Assembly (NCBI GenBank): GCA_917880885.1
Contig: OU862917.1
Coordinates: forward strand, 54,668,727 to 54,732,726
Direction: 5' to 3'
Origin: Limnephilus marmoratus
Taxonomy: Eukaryota; Arthropoda; Insecta; Trichoptera; Limnephilidae
Length of the DNA: 64,000 nucleotides
Positions 63,541 to 64,000 of the stretch are shown in pieces. Position 1 is the first letter of the stretch. Every line of letters begins with the position of its first letter. The position numbers were made by a program, and so were the translations under genes. Under the pieces are notes generated by a model that saw only the letters and a program-made list of their open reading frames with translations, did not search any database and was not told where the DNA came from.

Positions 63541-64000
63541 ATAATAAAAAAAAAAAAAACATTCAATTTTATATAACCTAAGATTGACTATAAATACATT
63601 TTACTTTTTTGGTTAAGAAAACAAGTGAATTGATTTTTTGTCGTACTAAAAATCATTAAAACACTTTAGGTACATTTACCGAACAACCCAAGGCCGACAA
63701 GAATACAGACGGCACATGACAGATTTTAAAGTGTCACGTGATCAAGTTAGTTCTATTGAGCAACGACAGTTTGTAAAAGGCGGCGATTTGATACTCGTTG
63801 TTACTGCTGATTTGTGGATTGTTTTGTTTTGACGCAAGCATGCAAAATAAACAAAATGATTGGACTATTTTAATCAGCGAAGTTTACAGCGGCAGCACTA
63901 ACTTACTCTAACCGGCCTTGCCAACAACCTGATTAACGTCTAAGAACACACAATACTTCACAATAGGCCACTTGCATCGATTTCGTAACGACTTGGAAAA
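63541..64000. other. No gene seen
   Basis: Poly-A run at 63548-63560, then unassigned sequence to the window end. Confidence 0.4.

Overview
This window looks like intergenic DNA from an animal, most likely an insect. It is AT-rich and packed with decayed transposable elements. I could not recognise a single intact host gene, rRNA gene or functional tRNA gene. The insect guess rests on the repeat types: BEL/Pao LTR element, Penelope-like elements, tRNA-derived SINEs, TTAA- and TA-flanked MITEs, Helitron-like units ending in ACTAGC, and frequent GTAGGTACCTAC-type words seen in moths and some other insects. The order is not secure.

Layout. 0-12 kb is a mosaic of two SINE families (called S1 and SINE-L here), 3' stubs of LINEs, small MITEs and tandem repeats. 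12-18 kb holds a TA-flanked MITE with 95-bp inverted ends, a 1.85-kb TTAA-bounded foldback element (14081-15930), and a MITE (17583-18913) interrupted by a LINE stub. 20-28 kb holds a mariner-like helix-turn-helix fragment, LINE stubs, and a second TTAA foldback element (24703-27488) that itself contains a hammerhead-bearing insertion. 34-37 kb holds the largest LINE coding piece (5'-truncated reverse transcriptase, minus strand) inserted in the tail of a tRNA-derived SINE. 40-43.5 kb holds a CpG-rich MITE and a hAT relic. 53.5-57.9 kb is a young BEL/Pao element with near-identical LTRs. 57.9-62.3 kb carries a LINE stub, a second copy of the 17.6-kb MITE interrupted by a Penelope-like stub, and a foldback Penelope-like unit.

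The most interesting material is RNA-level. (1) Three short insertions (25.3, 32.4 and 61.6 kb) each carry two hammerhead ribozyme cores in inverted, head-to-head orientation, each is flanked by a 13-bp target duplication, and in all three the inverted arm stops at the same homologous point. A fourth insertion (60.9 kb) with a single hammerhead also has a 13-bp duplication. Two of the four carry remnants of what looks like the Penelope-like C-terminal nuclease region. (2) LINE tails share a two-part 3' hairpin with compensatory base changes across at least five copies, and a tRNA-derived SINE carries the same hairpin. (3) A second LINE/SINE pair shares a different nested 3' stem-loop. (4) The BEL element has 493/494 LTR identity and an 888-codon open frame, yet its protease and reverse transcriptase catalytic residues are replaced and its integrase is missing, so it looks like a recently moved non-autonomous element.
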